Notes under the pieces: model-generated
Seen by the model: only the letters and a program-made list of their open reading frames with translations
Told to the model about the DNA's origin: nothing
The model's database searches: none
Shown here: in pieces, positions 6,555 to 14,833 of the stretch
How positions within the stretch are numbered: position 1 is the first letter of the stretch
Layout of the letters: the number at the start of each line of letters is the position of its first letter
Translations under genes and position numbers: made by a program
Assembly (NCBI GenBank): GCA_900541485.1
Contig: UQJW01000016.1
Coordinates: 1-22,314, forward strand
Source of the DNA: an uncultured Dialister sp.
Lineage (GTDB): Bacteria > Bacillota > Negativicutes > Veillonellales > Dialisteraceae
Reading direction: 5' to 3'
DNA length: 22,314 bases

Positions 6555-8624
6555 ATGAGTACAAAACAGAAAAGTGCTTTTGCCAACCGGAAAATGCTCG
6601 GCAGGGCAGTTAAAGATTCTTTTGTAAAATTAAGTCCGAAAACACAGGCCAAAAACCCGGTCATGTTTCTGGTTTTTGTGTCTGCGATTTTGACCAGCAT
6701 CCTTTGGCTGGTGTCCCTGTTTGGGTTAAAAGACGCTCCAAGCGGATATACACTGGCGATTGCCGTTATCCTTTGGTTTACCGTGCTATTTGCCAACTTT
6801 GCCGAGGCCATTGCAGAAGGCCGAGGCAAAGCACAGGCAGATTCTCTACGGGCATCCCGTAAGGATGTGGACGCACATAAAATTCCCTCTGTATCGCAGA
6901 AAGACAGTGTGACCGTGGTTCCATCCGCCCTGCTGAAAAAGGGGGAACTGGTGATTGTCAAAGCAGGAGAGCAGATTCCGGCAGACGGCGAAGTCGTGGA
7001 AGGTGCGGCATCTGTGGATGAAAGCGCTATCACTGGCGAATCCGCTCCTGTAATTCGTGAGGCAGGCGGCGACCGCAGTGCCGTCACCGGCGGCACCACT
7101 GTACTGTCGGACTGGATTGTTGTCAGAGTGACCAATGAAGCCGGAGAAAGCTTTCTGGACAAGATGATTGCGATGGTAGAAGGTGCTGCCCGGAAAAAGA
7201 CGCCCAACGAAATTGCTTTGCAGATTTTTCTGGTAGCCTTGTCCATCATCTTCATTTTGGTGACAGTCTCCCTCTATACGTACTCCATTTTTTCTGCAAA
7301 GCTGGCGGGAATTGAGAATCCCACCTCTGTACCAACTCTGATAGCGCTGTTGGTGTGCCTTGCGCCTACTACCATTGGTGCCTTGCTTTCCGCCATTGGT
7401 ATTGCCGGTATGTCTCGACTGAACCAGGCAAATGTTCTGGCCATGAGTGGACGTGCCATTGAAGCCGCTGGTGATGTAGACATTCTGATGCTTGATAAAA
7501 CCGGAACAATCACTCTGGGTAATCGACAGGCATCGGAGTTCATTCCGGTGGATGGTGTAGATATTCAGGAACTGGCGGACGCGGCTCAGCTTTCTTCTCT
7601 GGCAGATGAAACTCCTGAGGGCAGAAGTGTTGTTGTGCTGGCAAAGAAGGAGTTTGGAATTCGTGGCAGAAGCCTTCCGGACAAGGATATGCACTTTGTC
7701 CCATTTACTGCCGTGACCCGTATGAGCGGCGTCGACTTTGACGGCAACGAAATCCGAAAAGGCGCAGCTGACGCCATGCAAAGTTATGTAACCCATGCAG
7801 GAGGTATGCATTCTCCGGACTGTGATCGAGTTGTCAAGTATATTGCGTCCAAGGGCGGCACACCTCTGGTTGTAGCTAAGAACCACAAGATTCTCGGCGT
7901 CATCTATCTGAAGGATATTATTAAGCAGGGCGTGAAGGAGAAATTTGCAGATCTACGAAAAATGGGCATCAAGACCATTATGATCACCGGCGACAATCCA
8001 ATTACTGCTGCGGCCATTGCTGCCGAGGCCGGTGTGGATGACTTCCTTGCGGAAGCAACACCGGAAGGAAAACTGGCAATGATTCGCGATTTTCAGGCAA
8101 AGGGTCATTTGGTTGCCATGACAGGCGACGGCACCAACGACGCCCCGGCTTTGGCACAAGCAGACGTTGCAGTTGCCATGAACAGCGGCACACAGGCAGC
8201 AAAAGAAGCAGGTAACATGGTAGATTTGGATTCTTCGCCCACAAAGCTTATCGACATTGTGCGCATCGGCAAACAGCTTTTGATGACACGAGGCAGCCTG
8301 ACTACATTCTCTATTGCCAACGATGTGGCAAAATACTTTGCCATTATTCCAGCGCTGTTTATGGGACTTTATCCAGGCCTGTCTGCTCTGAATATTATGG
8401 GGCTGCATTCCCCGCAAAGTGCTGTTCTCTCTGCGATTATTTATAATGCACTCATCATTATTGCGCTCATTCCATTGGCGCTGAAAGGTGTGAAATACCG
8501 TGAAGTTTCCGCCGGAAAGCTGCTGTCACGGAACCTGCTGATTTATGGTCTGGGCGGTCTGGCAGCTCCCTTTATCTTTGTGAAGCTGATTGATGTTCTG
8601 CTTGTGCTTACTGGTCTGGTATAA
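6555..8624 (+). CDS. kdpB: KdpB, P-type ATPase subunit of the potassium pump
   Basis: This 689-aa protein has full P-type ATPase landmarks: the actuator motif TGES at 160-163, the membrane motif CLAPTTIG around 269-276, the phosphorylation motif DKTGT with Asp314, TGDNPITA in the nucleotide domain, and [11 protein letters not shown] for Mg2+ binding. Length is normal for KdpB. It hydrolyses ATP to energise potassium import through KdpA. AAAGGAGG lies just before the ATG. It sits centrally in the operon with kdpA before it and a 47-aa membrane protein after it. Confidence 0.98.
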   Translation: MSTKQKSAFANRKMLGRAVKDSFVKLSPKTQAKNPVMFLVFVSAILTSILWLVSLFGLKDAPSGYTLAIAVILWFTVLFANFAEAIAEGRGKAQADSLRASRKDVDAHKIPSVSQKDSVTVVPSALLKKGELVIVKAGEQIPADGEVVEGAASVDESAITGESAPVIREAGGDRSAVTGGTTVLSDWIVVRVTNEAGESFLDKMIAMVEGAARKKTPNEIALQIFLVALSIIFILVTVSLYTYSIFSAKLAGIENPTSVPTLIALLVCLAPTTIGALLSAIGIAGMSRLNQANVLAMSGRAIEAAGDVDILMLDKTGTITLGNRQASEFIPVDGVDIQELADAAQLSSLADETPEGRSVVVLAKKEFGIRGRSLPDKDMHFVPFTAVTRMSGVDFDGNEIRKGAADAMQSYVTHAGGMHSPDCDRVVKYIASKGGTPLVVAKNHKILGVIYLKDIIKQGVKEKFADLRKMGIKTIMITGDNPITAAAIAAEAGVDDFLAEATPEGKLAMIRDFQAKGHLVAMTGDGTNDAPALAQADVAVAMNSGTQAAKEAGNMVDLDSSPTKLIDIVRIGKQLLMTRGSLTTFSIANDVAKYFAIIPALFMGLYPGLSALNIMGLHSPQSAVLSAIIYNALIIIALIPLALKGVKYREVSAGKLLSRNLLIYGLGGLAAPFIFVKLIDVLLVLTGLV

Positions 8625-8638
8625 GGAGGATGTAAAAT

Positions 8639-8782
8639 ATGAATGCGATAACAAAGAAAACAATCTCGTATTTTGAAGGAATTCTTGGAATGACCTTAGC
8701 CGTCCTATGTGCGATTACACTGCGTTTCGCCATATGGGAACCGGAATTACTTCAGAAAATTTTTCTCACCGTCTTCGGTTAA
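8639..8782 (+). CDS. 47-aa membrane protein between kdpB and kdpC
   Basis: A 48-codon frame starts at an ATG with a good AAGGAGG ribosome site 14 bp after the kdpB stop. It ends 13 bp before the kdpC start. The peptide begins MNAITKKTISYFEGILG and has one hydrophobic helix (GMTLAVLCAITLRFAIW). The standard E. coli order kdpFABC has no gene in this gap. Tight spacing and its own ribosome site argue that it is translated as part of the operon, perhaps as an extra small subunit. I do not recognise a family. Confidence 0.75.
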   Translation: MNAITKKTISYFEGILGMTLAVLCAITLRFAIWEPELLQKIFLTVFG

Positions 8783-8795
8783 AGGGGTATATATT

Positions 8796-9428
8796 ATGAA
8801 ATCAATGAAAAGTGTACTACCAAAGGCAGGTATGATTTTTTTAATCTTTACGCTGCTGTGTGGCGTAGTCTATACTGGTGTTGTCACAGTAATTGCTCAG
8901 CTAATTTTTCCGGACAATGCCAACGGAAGTATCATTGAAGTAAACGGGAAAAAATATGGCTGTGAATTACTTGGGCAGCAATATACAGATGAGGCCCATA
9001 TGTGGGGGCGCATTATAAATATTGATGTTTCAACCTATACGGATGAAAACGGAAAGGCACTGATGTACGCCGCTCCCTCCAACATCTCTCCGGCAAGTCA
9101 GGAATATGCACAGCTTGTGGCAGAGCGTGTAGAAAAGCTCCGCAATGCAAATCCTGAAATGGATGAAACAGCTGTTCCGGTGGATCTTGTCACCTGTTCC
9201 GGCAGTGGGCTTGATCCCCATATTTCCCCGGCAGCAGCGGAGTATCAGGTAACCCGCATTGCAAAAGCAAATGATATGACTGAAGATGAAGTGCGTGAGA
9301 TTATCCAAAACTGCACCGACGGACGATTCTTTGGTATCTTTGGTGAAGAGACTGTCAATGTGCTGGAAGTCAATCTGATGCTGGACGGTATTCTGGAAAA
9401 GAATCGTCTTTACTTGAGTGACAGATAG
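8796..9428 (+). CDS. kdpC: KdpC subunit of the potassium-transporting ATPase
   Basis: I start it at the ATG at 8796, which has an AAAGGGG site upstream and gives 210 aa; the frame opens earlier but that part overlaps the 47-aa gene. One N-terminal membrane helix (MIFLIFTLLCGVVYTGVVTV) precedes a soluble domain. Family motifs include SNISPASQEY, VTCSGSGLDPHISPAAAE and the late GRFFGIFGEETVNVLEVN. KdpC binds ATP-loaded KdpB and raises its nucleotide affinity. The stop is 10 bp before the chosen kdpD start. Confidence 0.95.
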   Translation: MKSMKSVLPKAGMIFLIFTLLCGVVYTGVVTVIAQLIFPDNANGSIIEVNGKKYGCELLGQQYTDEAHMWGRIINIDVSTYTDENGKALMYAAPSNISPASQEYAQLVAERVEKLRNANPEMDETAVPVDLVTCSGSGLDPHISPAAAEYQVTRIAKANDMTEDEVREIIQNCTDGRFFGIFGEETVNVLEVNLMLDGILEKNRLYLSDR

Positions 9429-9438
9429 AAGAGGTAAA

Positions 9439-12132
9439 ATGGAACTACCAAGACAAGATCCGGATCAGCTTCTTCGTGCGATCCGTAACGATACAGCCAC
9501 TAAGGAAAGTGGAAAACTCAAAATCTTTTTCGGTTATGCAGCAGGTGTCGGAAAGACCTATGCCATGCTTCAGGCGGCTCACCAAGCTAAGGAGCGCGGC
9601 ATTGATGTGGTTGCTGGATACATAGAACCCCATGCCCGACCTCAGACAGCGGCACTTTTGAACGGCCTGGAGCAGCTCCCGGTGAAGCAAGTTGCCTATG
9701 AGGGAATGATGCTTCGTGAATTTGATATTGACGCCGCATTAAAGAGGAAACCTCAGCTCATCCTGGTGGATGAGTATGCCCACACCAATGCAGAAGGCAG
9801 CCGCCATACAAAGCGGTATCAGGATGTCCAGGAACTGCTAAGCGCCGGCATTGACGTGTATACAACTGTGAATGTCCAGCATATTGAAAGTCTCAACGAT
9901 ACTGTGGCATCAATCACCGGAATATTGGTACAGGAGCGCATTCCGGATTCTACTTTCGATCAGGCAGACCAGGTGGAACTAGTGGATATTGAGCCTGCGG
10001 AGTTGCTGGAACGACTGGCAAGTGGAAATGTGTACCGGGAAGATCAGGCACAGCGGGCTACTGTTAATTTCTTCACACTTGAAAACCTGACTGCATTGCG
10101 TGAGATTGCCCTCCGTCGGTGTGCTGACCGGGTAAATCTGCTGACGGAAAGGGCCAGAGTACAGAGCCGAGGCGATTACCATACAGACGAGCGCATTCTG
10201 GCTTGTCTTTCCTCGTCGCCATCCAACGCAAAAATCATTCGGACTGCTGCCAGAATGGCAAGAGCCTTCCGAGGAACATTTACCGCCCTTTATGTGGAAA
10301 CACCTGACACAGCAACGATGAACGACGAGGATAAAAAACGGTTGCAGTACAATAAACGGCTGGCACAACAACTTGGTGCTACGATTGAGACAAGTTATGG
10401 CGATGACGTGCCTTATCAAATTGCGGAATTTGCCCGTCTTTCCGGCACTTCTAAAATCGTAATTGGACGAAGTACCATTGCACGAAAAAAGATTTTCAGC
10501 AAACCCACCTTGACGGAGCGTCTGATTTTCAGTGCACCGAATTTAGATATTCATGTGATTCCAGACGCTAGCATAGGTTCCGGTTATCAGAAAAAAAAGA
10601 AAAGGGCACAGGTAGAAACAATATCCCTGCGGGATGTTCTGAAAAGTATACTCGTATTGCTAGCAGCTACATTGATTGGTTGTGGTTTTGACGCCCTTGG
10701 ATTCACGGAAAGCAATATTGTCGCGGTCTACATATTGGGTGTACTTGTGACCGCCGTTATCACAACCAACCGACTGTGCGGGATTCTGACTTCGGTTGTC
10801 AGCGTGTTGGCCTTTAATTTTTTCTTTACTACTCCGAGACTGACATTTGATTTTAACGATCCGAACTATTTTGTTACCTTTGCCATTATGTTTATGGTAA
10901 CGCTGCTTTCAAGTTCTCTTGCTAGCCGGCTGAAGGAAAATGCAAAGCAATCTGCCCGTACAGCTTACCGCACAAAGATTCTCTTTGAAACCAGTCAGCT
11001 TTTGCAAAAAGAACAGGAGGATAAAGCGGTAATCACCGTTACGGCAGGGCAACTCATGAAGCTGTTGAAAAAAGATATCGTCGTCTACCTGTCTGATGGT
11101 AAAGGACTTGCCACCCCAAACGTTTTTCGTACTGTTAATAGTTCTCAAGAGAGTTTAATTTCTGAGAATGAGAAAGCAGTCGCCGATTGGGTCTTCCGAA
11201 ATAAAAAACACGCAGGAGCAACGACCGATACATTATCCAGTGCAAAGTGTCTATACCTTGCGATTCGGGTTAACCAGCATGTATATGGGGTAGCTGGTAT
11301 TGCTGAGAACGGTACTCCGCTGGACTCTTTTGAAAACAGTATGCTTCTTTCCATTCTTGGCGAGTGTGCATTGGCACTGGAAAACATCAAAAATACCAAG
11401 GACAAGGAGGAAGCGGCTGTCCTGGCACAAAATGAACAACTTCGTGCCAACCTGCTGAGGGCAATCTCCCATGATCTTCGGACACCTTTGACAGCAATTT
11501 CCGGCAGTGCAGACAATTTGCTTGCAAATTATAAAAAGATGGACGATGCACTGCGGGAGCAGACCTTTACTGATATTTATGACGATTCCATGTGGCTAAT
11601 CAATCTGGTTGAAAATTTGTTGGCAGTCACACGGATTGAGGGCGGACCGGTCAATCTAACTCGGAGTATCGAACTTATGGATGAGGTTGTTTCTGAAGCA
11701 CTGAAGCACATCAACAGGAAGAGTAAAGAACACACCATTCGCGTGACCAGCGGTAAAGACTTTATCCTTGCCCGCATTGATGCGAAGTTGATCGTTCAGG
11801 TGATTATCAATTTGGTTGACAACGCCATCAAATATACCCCTGTCGGTTCAGTAATTGAAATAAACACCGATCAAAAAGAGCAATGGGTCACGGTTTCCGT
11901 TTCTGACAACGGCCCTGGGATTCCTGATGAGCAAAAACCCCGTATTTTTGATATGTTTTACACTGGTACCAATAAAGTGGTCGACAGCTGCAGAAGCCTT
12001 GGATTGGGGCTGGCCCTTTGTAAGTCCATTGTGACCGCCCACGGCGGAACGATTTCCGTATCAGACAGTCAGCCAAATGGCACTGTTTTTAAATTTACAT
12101 TACCTGCAGGGGAGGTAGAACTTAATGAATAA
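9439..12132 (+). CDS. kdpD: KdpD, osmosensing/potassium-sensing histidine kinase
   Basis: I prefer the ATG at 9439, preceded by AGAAGAGG, over the in-frame GTG at 9418, which has no good ribosome site; this gives 897 aa. In order: the cytosolic KdpD domain with Walker-A-like GYAAGVGKTYAM, a UspA-like domain (about residues 245-370), four membrane helices (about 395-500), a GAF-like domain, the dimerisation domain with phospho-accepting His678 (RAISHDLRTPLTA), and the ATP-binding domain with NLVDNAIKYTP, DNGPGIP and GLGLALCKSIV. It phosphorylates KdpE when potassium is limiting. It overlaps kdpE by 8 bp. All expected domains are intact. Confidence 0.96.
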   Translation: MELPRQDPDQLLRAIRNDTATKESGKLKIFFGYAAGVGKTYAMLQAAHQAKERGIDVVAGYIEPHARPQTAALLNGLEQLPVKQVAYEGMMLREFDIDAALKRKPQLILVDEYAHTNAEGSRHTKRYQDVQELLSAGIDVYTTVNVQHIESLNDTVASITGILVQERIPDSTFDQADQVELVDIEPAELLERLASGNVYREDQAQRATVNFFTLENLTALREIALRRCADRVNLLTERARVQSRGDYHTDERILACLSSSPSNAKIIRTAARMARAFRGTFTALYVETPDTATMNDEDKKRLQYNKRLAQQLGATIETSYGDDVPYQIAEFARLSGTSKIVIGRSTIARKKIFSKPTLTERLIFSAPNLDIHVIPDASIGSGYQKKKKRAQVETISLRDVLKSILVLLAATLIGCGFDALGFTESNIVAVYILGVLVTAVITTNRLCGILTSVVSVLAFNFFFTTPRLTFDFNDPNYFVTFAIMFMVTLLSSSLASRLKENAKQSARTAYRTKILFETSQLLQKEQEDKAVITVTAGQLMKLLKKDIVVYLSDGKGLATPNVFRTVNSSQESLISENEKAVADWVFRNKKHAGATTDTLSSAKCLYLAIRVNQHVYGVAGIAENGTPLDSFENSMLLSILGECALALENIKNTKDKEEAAVLAQNEQLRANLLRAISHDLRTPLTAISGSADNLLANYKKMDDALREQTFTDIYDDSMWLINLVENLLAVTRIEGGPVNLTRSIELMDEVVSEALKHINRKSKEHTIRVTSGKDFILARIDAKLIVQVIINLVDNAIKYTPVGSVIEINTDQKEQWVTVSVSDNGPGIPDEQKPRIFDMFYTGTNKVVDSCRSLGLGLALCKSIVTAHGGTISVSDSQPNGTVFKFTLPAGEVELNE

Positions 12133-12826
12133 ACCTTTGATATTAGTGGTTGAGGATGACCCTTCTGTACGAAATCTCATTACGACCACTTTAAAAACAA
12201 ATGATTATCGTTATGTGGTGGCAGCTAATGGCTCAGCAGCAATTATAGCAGCTACATCGCACAATCCTGAAATCATCTTACTGGATTTGGGCTTACCGGA
12301 TATGGATGGCGTTCAAGTCATTCAAACAATTCGCTCTTGGTCCAATGTTCCAATTATTGTAATTAGTGCCCGAAGCGAGGATAACGATAAAATCAAGGCA
12401 CTGGATGCAGGAGCGGACGATTATTTGACAAAGCCCTTTTCGGTAGAAGAACTGCTGGCACGACTTCGGGTGACGCAGCGAAGACTCTCTCTGATGACGG
12501 CAGAGATGTTCACCGCCAGTTCTGTATTTGTTAATGGTAAGTTGAAAGTGGATTATGCCGCAGGATGCGCTTATCTGGATAAAAACGAACTTCACCTGAC
12601 ACCCATTGAATATAAGCTGTTGTGCTTGCTGTCAAAGAATGTTGGCAAGGTACTGACCCATACCTTTATCACGCAGAATATCTGGGGCCGCAGTTGGGAT
12701 AACGATGTAGCTTCGCTGCGGGTATTTATGGCGACATTACGAAAAAAACTTGAGCCAACAGAGGAGTCTCCACAATATATCCAAACACATATTGGTGTGG
12801 GCTACCGTATGATGAAAGTAGAATAA
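12125..12826 (+). CDS. kdpE: KdpE, OmpR-family response regulator
   Basis: This 233-aa regulator has a receiver domain with acidic pocket VVEDD and phospho-acceptor Asp54 (LLDLGLPDMDG). The conserved VISAR and DYLTKPFS (Lys switch residue) follow. The C-terminal winged helix includes LTPIEYKLLCLLSKNVGKV and the typical ending HIGVGYRM. A GGGGAGG site precedes the ATG, which overlaps the end of kdpD. It should activate the kdp operon from the region before 4346. A terminator follows. Confidence 0.96.
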   Translation: MNKPLILVVEDDPSVRNLITTTLKTNDYRYVVAANGSAAIIAATSHNPEIILLDLGLPDMDGVQVIQTIRSWSNVPIIVISARSEDNDKIKALDAGADDYLTKPFSVEELLARLRVTQRRLSLMTAEMFTASSVFVNGKLKVDYAAGCAYLDKNELHLTPIEYKLLCLLSKNVGKVLTHTFITQNIWGRSWDNDVASLRVFMATLRKKLEPTEESPQYIQTHIGVGYRMMKVE

Positions 12827-12863
12827 TGCTATGAGGACGGCCAGTGTTCTCTATGAAAAATAG

Positions 12864-12897
12864 ATGATTGAGTTTCAAACTGCTCTAATCATTTTTT
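12864..12897 (+). terminator. Terminator of the kdp operon
   Basis: Arms ATGATTGAG and CTC(T)AATCAT pair with a single bulged base and are followed by a run of six T. It starts 38 bp after the kdpE stop. Confidence 0.7.
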
Positions 12898-12898
12898 G

Positions 12899-13012
12899 CT
12901 ATTAGGAACGGAAATCAATACCACGCTTGATACATTTATTGAAAATGGACAAGGAAAAGGCTTTGTACGGCAAGACATAATTCCGATGTTGACAGTTTAC
13001 ATTTTGTGGTCA
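12899..13012 (+). pseudogene. Short regulator-like fragment, possibly TetR C-terminus
   Basis: A plus-strand frame encodes about 38 residues (GTEINTTLDTFIENGQ, then GKGFVRQDI and a hydrophobic PMLTVYILW) before it runs into antisense transposase sequence. The pattern resembles the ligand-domain region of TetR-type repressors. There is no start and no DNA-binding domain. The match is too short to be certain. Confidence 0.25.
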
Positions 13013-13021
13013 AGCATTACT

Positions 13022-13395
13022 TCGGTTCTTCTTCCCATTATTCCAATTTTTGTGGTTACAAGGGCAGACGCCGGTTTTGGATTGTCGGAAAGGGCAGCAG
13101 AATTTCTGTCGGGTTCGGCCATGGTCGGTTGTTTTTCCGTCCTTGTGCATCGCAAGGCCTGCGCCACAGATGGGATTGTCCACGGACAGCTTTTTGGGGT
13201 CTTTCATTCTCCGCTTATTCAGAGGGATAACGGCTTCTCCCCCGTAAACATCCTTTACCAAATTGTAGACCGCTTTCGCGTCATAGCCCTTATCGCCTAT
13301 GAATATGCACTCTTTTATAGGCAGGACAGCGTTGGCAGAGTGGAGGCTATTCTCCACAACAGCGGAATCCATGACATTGGCGGGACATGAAAATA
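13022..13395 (-). pseudogene. DDE transposase fragment (IS4/IS1182-like group)
   Basis: The minus frame contains CPANVMDSAVVENSL, IFIGDKGYDAKAVYN and GGEAVIPLNKRRMKDP, then CCPFRQSK and CPCNHKNWNNGKKNR. DKGYD is a catalytic-Asp context of DDE transposases, and the Cys-containing segment is typical of the central part of this group. Both ends are missing: no start or N-terminal domain on the right, and an abrupt end at about 13022. It is a dead internal fragment next to the kdp terminator. Confidence 0.72.
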
Positions 13396-13488
13396 GTAAA
13401 ACACTGAAACTTCCCACACGGGAAATGTCCGCGAACCTTGAAAACTCAATAGTTTAGCCAATAAAAAAAGGCGTAAGCCCCATACCTT

Positions 13489-13552
13489 GGTATAATAGAT
13501 TTGACGAAAAACCAATCACACCTCGGAGGACTTGCGCCATGTCTATTATACC
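13489..13552 (+). promoter_or_regulatory. Fold-back structure around the transposase start
   Basis: GGTATAATAGA at 13489-13499 is a perfect inverted copy of TCTATTATACC at 13542-13552, codons 2-5 of the transposase. The ribosome site GGAGG (13525-13529) and the ATG (13539) lie in between. A second pair, GGCGTAAG (13470-13477) and CTTGCGCC (13531-13538), could form a competing stem. RNA started outside the element would include both arms and could hide the start codon. Confidence 0.5.
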
Positions 13553-14139
13553 ATCTGAAGCCGGCAACAAACAGGAAATTTCCAACTCGATTTCACGATT
13601 TATCCGTGATTTAAAAGTCGGCTCCCTCCTGAATAAATGCAACTGCAAGAAGGAAAAAGGTATTCCCTTTATGAAGCTGTTCACCTACATCCTCTGCAAT
13701 GTTTTCCGCGACAGGAGCATGTACATGCAGAAGAAAACGGGAAGCTTCAAAGAGGATTTTTCCAAGAATGCGTATTACCGTTTCCTTCGCGGTTCCCATT
13801 CCAACTGGCTTCGCTTCACTACACTGCTCTCTGAGAAGATCGTTAATGAACATTTGCGCGGGCTGACTTCCACGGACAGGGCTGACTGCTTTGTTGTCGA
13901 TGATTCCCTCTACGAGAGGATTGGCTATAAACACACCGAACTGGCGTCCAAAGTATTCGACCATGTCAGCATGAAGTTCAAAAAAGGCTTCCGCATGATG
14001 ACACTGGGCTGGACCGACGGATGCTCCTTCATTCCGATTAACTTCTCTCTTTTGGCTTCCTCGAAAGAAGAGATAAGTTGTAAAATTAAATGCGAATTTA
14101 CAAATCGTAAAAAATACAAGCAAAGGATTGGAACGGTAA
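13539..14139 (+). pseudogene. IS4-like transposase, truncated and frameshifted
   Basis: The ATG at 13539 follows GGAGG. The first ~178 residues resemble the N-terminal half of IS4-type transposases, beginning MSIIPSEAGNKQEIS, with a first catalytic Asp context FVVDDSLYERIGYKH and later GFRMMTLGWTDG. Coding breaks after NFSLLASSK at about 14075, where an IS30-type end follows. The 3' tail (LQIVKNTSKGLER, stop at 14137-14139) is in another frame. The remaining DDE residues and roughly half the protein are gone. Confidence 0.75.
14077..14095 (+). repeat. Solo IS30-type terminal repeat
   Basis: GTTGTAAAATTAAATGCGA is identical over 19 bp to the left end of the IS30-type element at 21061-21079. 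It lies exactly where the IS4-like transposase is interrupted. It is probably the last trace of an IS30 insertion removed by deletion. Confidence 0.7.
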
Positions 14140-14181
14140 AAAGATCGGAACATTATATTCCGATCTTTTTTATTTAAAGAT
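14097..14181 (+). repeat. 85-bp insertion-sequence 3'-end scar, copy 2
   Basis: Same segment as 4150-4234, 83 of 85 bases identical and in direct orientation. It forms the right end of the IS4-like remnant. The two copies enclose the whole kdp operon, about 9.9 kb apart. Confidence 0.78.
14138..14171 (+). terminator. Hairpin terminator in scar copy 2
   Basis: Identical 13-bp stem and 7-base loop to the one at 4191-4224, with flanking A and T runs. Confidence 0.8.
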
Positions 14182-14390
14182 AAAAAACTATTGATGGCCT
14201 TTGCATAATTTTTCTACCTAATCGTTTGCGCGGTTTGCGGTCATAATAGTTTGCGTCGATTAATTGTCCGTCTTTTTCTTTTTTAATTTCATCCCGCCGG
14301 CGATGATCTATTTTTTTTATCTATTTCATTCTCTTTGTATTTTTCATTTACTAAATCAGCCCAATTTATTTCAAATTCTTTGAAAAACAC
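14174..14390 (-). pseudogene. Probable MobA/MobL-type relaxase fragment, frameshifted
   Basis: The minus strand reads FKEFEINWADLVNEKYKE then NEIDKK. After a run of eight A residues (14311-14318 on the plus strand as T) it continues one frame off with IDHRRRDEIKKEKDG, NYYDRKPRKRLG. W-A-x-x-V/x-N, I-D-H-R and the later P-x-x-x-LG follow the order seen near the end of MobA/MobL relaxase catalytic domains. Removing one A would join the frames. The catalytic Tyr/His region is absent and the 3' end is truncated at the scar. The family call rests on this motif order and is tentative. Confidence 0.45.
14176..14294. repeat. 119-bp direct repeat, copy A
   Basis: 113 of 119 bases match 22196-22314 in the same orientation. 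The six differences all fall in the first ~60 bp and the remaining ~60 bp are identical. It corresponds to the 3' part of the probable relaxase fragment. The match may extend further, because copy B is cut by the window edge. Confidence 0.85.
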
Positions 14391-14578
14391 TATATATTAT
14401 TCCCCCCTTTCTTTTCCAAACGTCCGATATATCTCAAATCATTCAAAATACCATATTCTATTTTTTCTAATATCACTAAATCCACCTAATTATAGGACGT
14501 TTTCAAATTTTTAGTCCCGTCCCAGTCCCAGTACCGGAGAAATATTGTTTTAATATAATATCTCTTTTTATATTCTAA
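14391..14578. other. Unassigned AT-rich junction region
   Basis: I see no gene I can support in these 188 bp. A minus-strand frame of about 33 codons (beginning GTG, reading MDLVILEKIEYGILND) ends beside a GGGGGG run that could be a ribosome site for the relaxase fragment. A GTCCCGTCCCAGTCCCAGTACC micro-repeat lies near 14515-14534. Both may be debris. Confidence 0.3.
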
Positions 14579-14716
14579 GCTCTTAAAAGTAAAAGAATAA
14601 GTAAAGAAAGTCAAGACAAGGATAAAAAGTCCATATTAGGGCAAATAAAAATCTTTAAGACCGATGAAAAAACTAAGTCAAATAAGAAAGAACATAGCAA
14701 AGGAACAGAGAGGTAA
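14579..14716 (+). pseudogene. C-terminal fragment of an unidentified Lys-rich protein
   Basis: A frame is open from just after a stop to the TAA at 14714-14716, with no start codon. It encodes about 45 very charged residues (RISKESQDKDKKSILGQ, then IKIFKTDEKTKSNKKEHS). A terminator follows 8 bp later, so it looks like a true gene end. Lys-rich tails like this occur in relaxases and mobilisation proteins, but the family cannot be fixed. Confidence 0.35.
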
Positions 14717-14723
14717 ATATCGT

Positions 14724-14750
14724 CAGTCTTCGGACTGTCTTTATTTTTTT
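14724..14750 (+). terminator. Terminator with TTCG tetraloop
   Basis: CAGTC-TTCG-GACTG forms a compact stem with the stable UUCG loop, followed by TCTTTATTTTTTT. It ends the Lys-rich fragment. Confidence 0.8.
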
Positions 14751-14833
14751 GTTAATTTTTTTATCAAATTTATACACACCTATACAAATATATATAAACT
14801 CATAAAAGATAAAGGCGTATAAAAAAATTTATC

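Larger units (their letters stand above)
13443..14181 (+). mobile_element. IS4-like insertion sequence, internally deleted
   Basis: This covers the 5' untranslated end, the transposase N-terminal half, an IS30-type terminal repeat embedded at the break, and the 3' tail with terminator. Exact element ends are uncertain: TCAATAGTTT occurs near 13446-13455 and in inverted form near 14187-14196, which could be degraded terminal repeats. The tail is nearly identical to the scar at 4150-4234. The catalytic second half of the transposase is missing, so it cannot move on its own. Confidence 0.65.

Noticed and set aside
8709..8795. Upstream start for kdpC
   Set aside because: It would overlap the 47-aa gene, and the family N-terminus and ribosome site both fit the ATG at 8796.
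12896..13390. 164-aa plus-strand gene after kdpE
   Set aside because: Most of it is antisense to a clear DDE transposase fragment; only the first ~38 residues might be a regulator remnant.
14513..14536. GTCCC micro-repeat as a CRISPR or phase-variation tract
   Set aside because: Only three short imperfect units without spacers or an associated gene; probably chance or debris.
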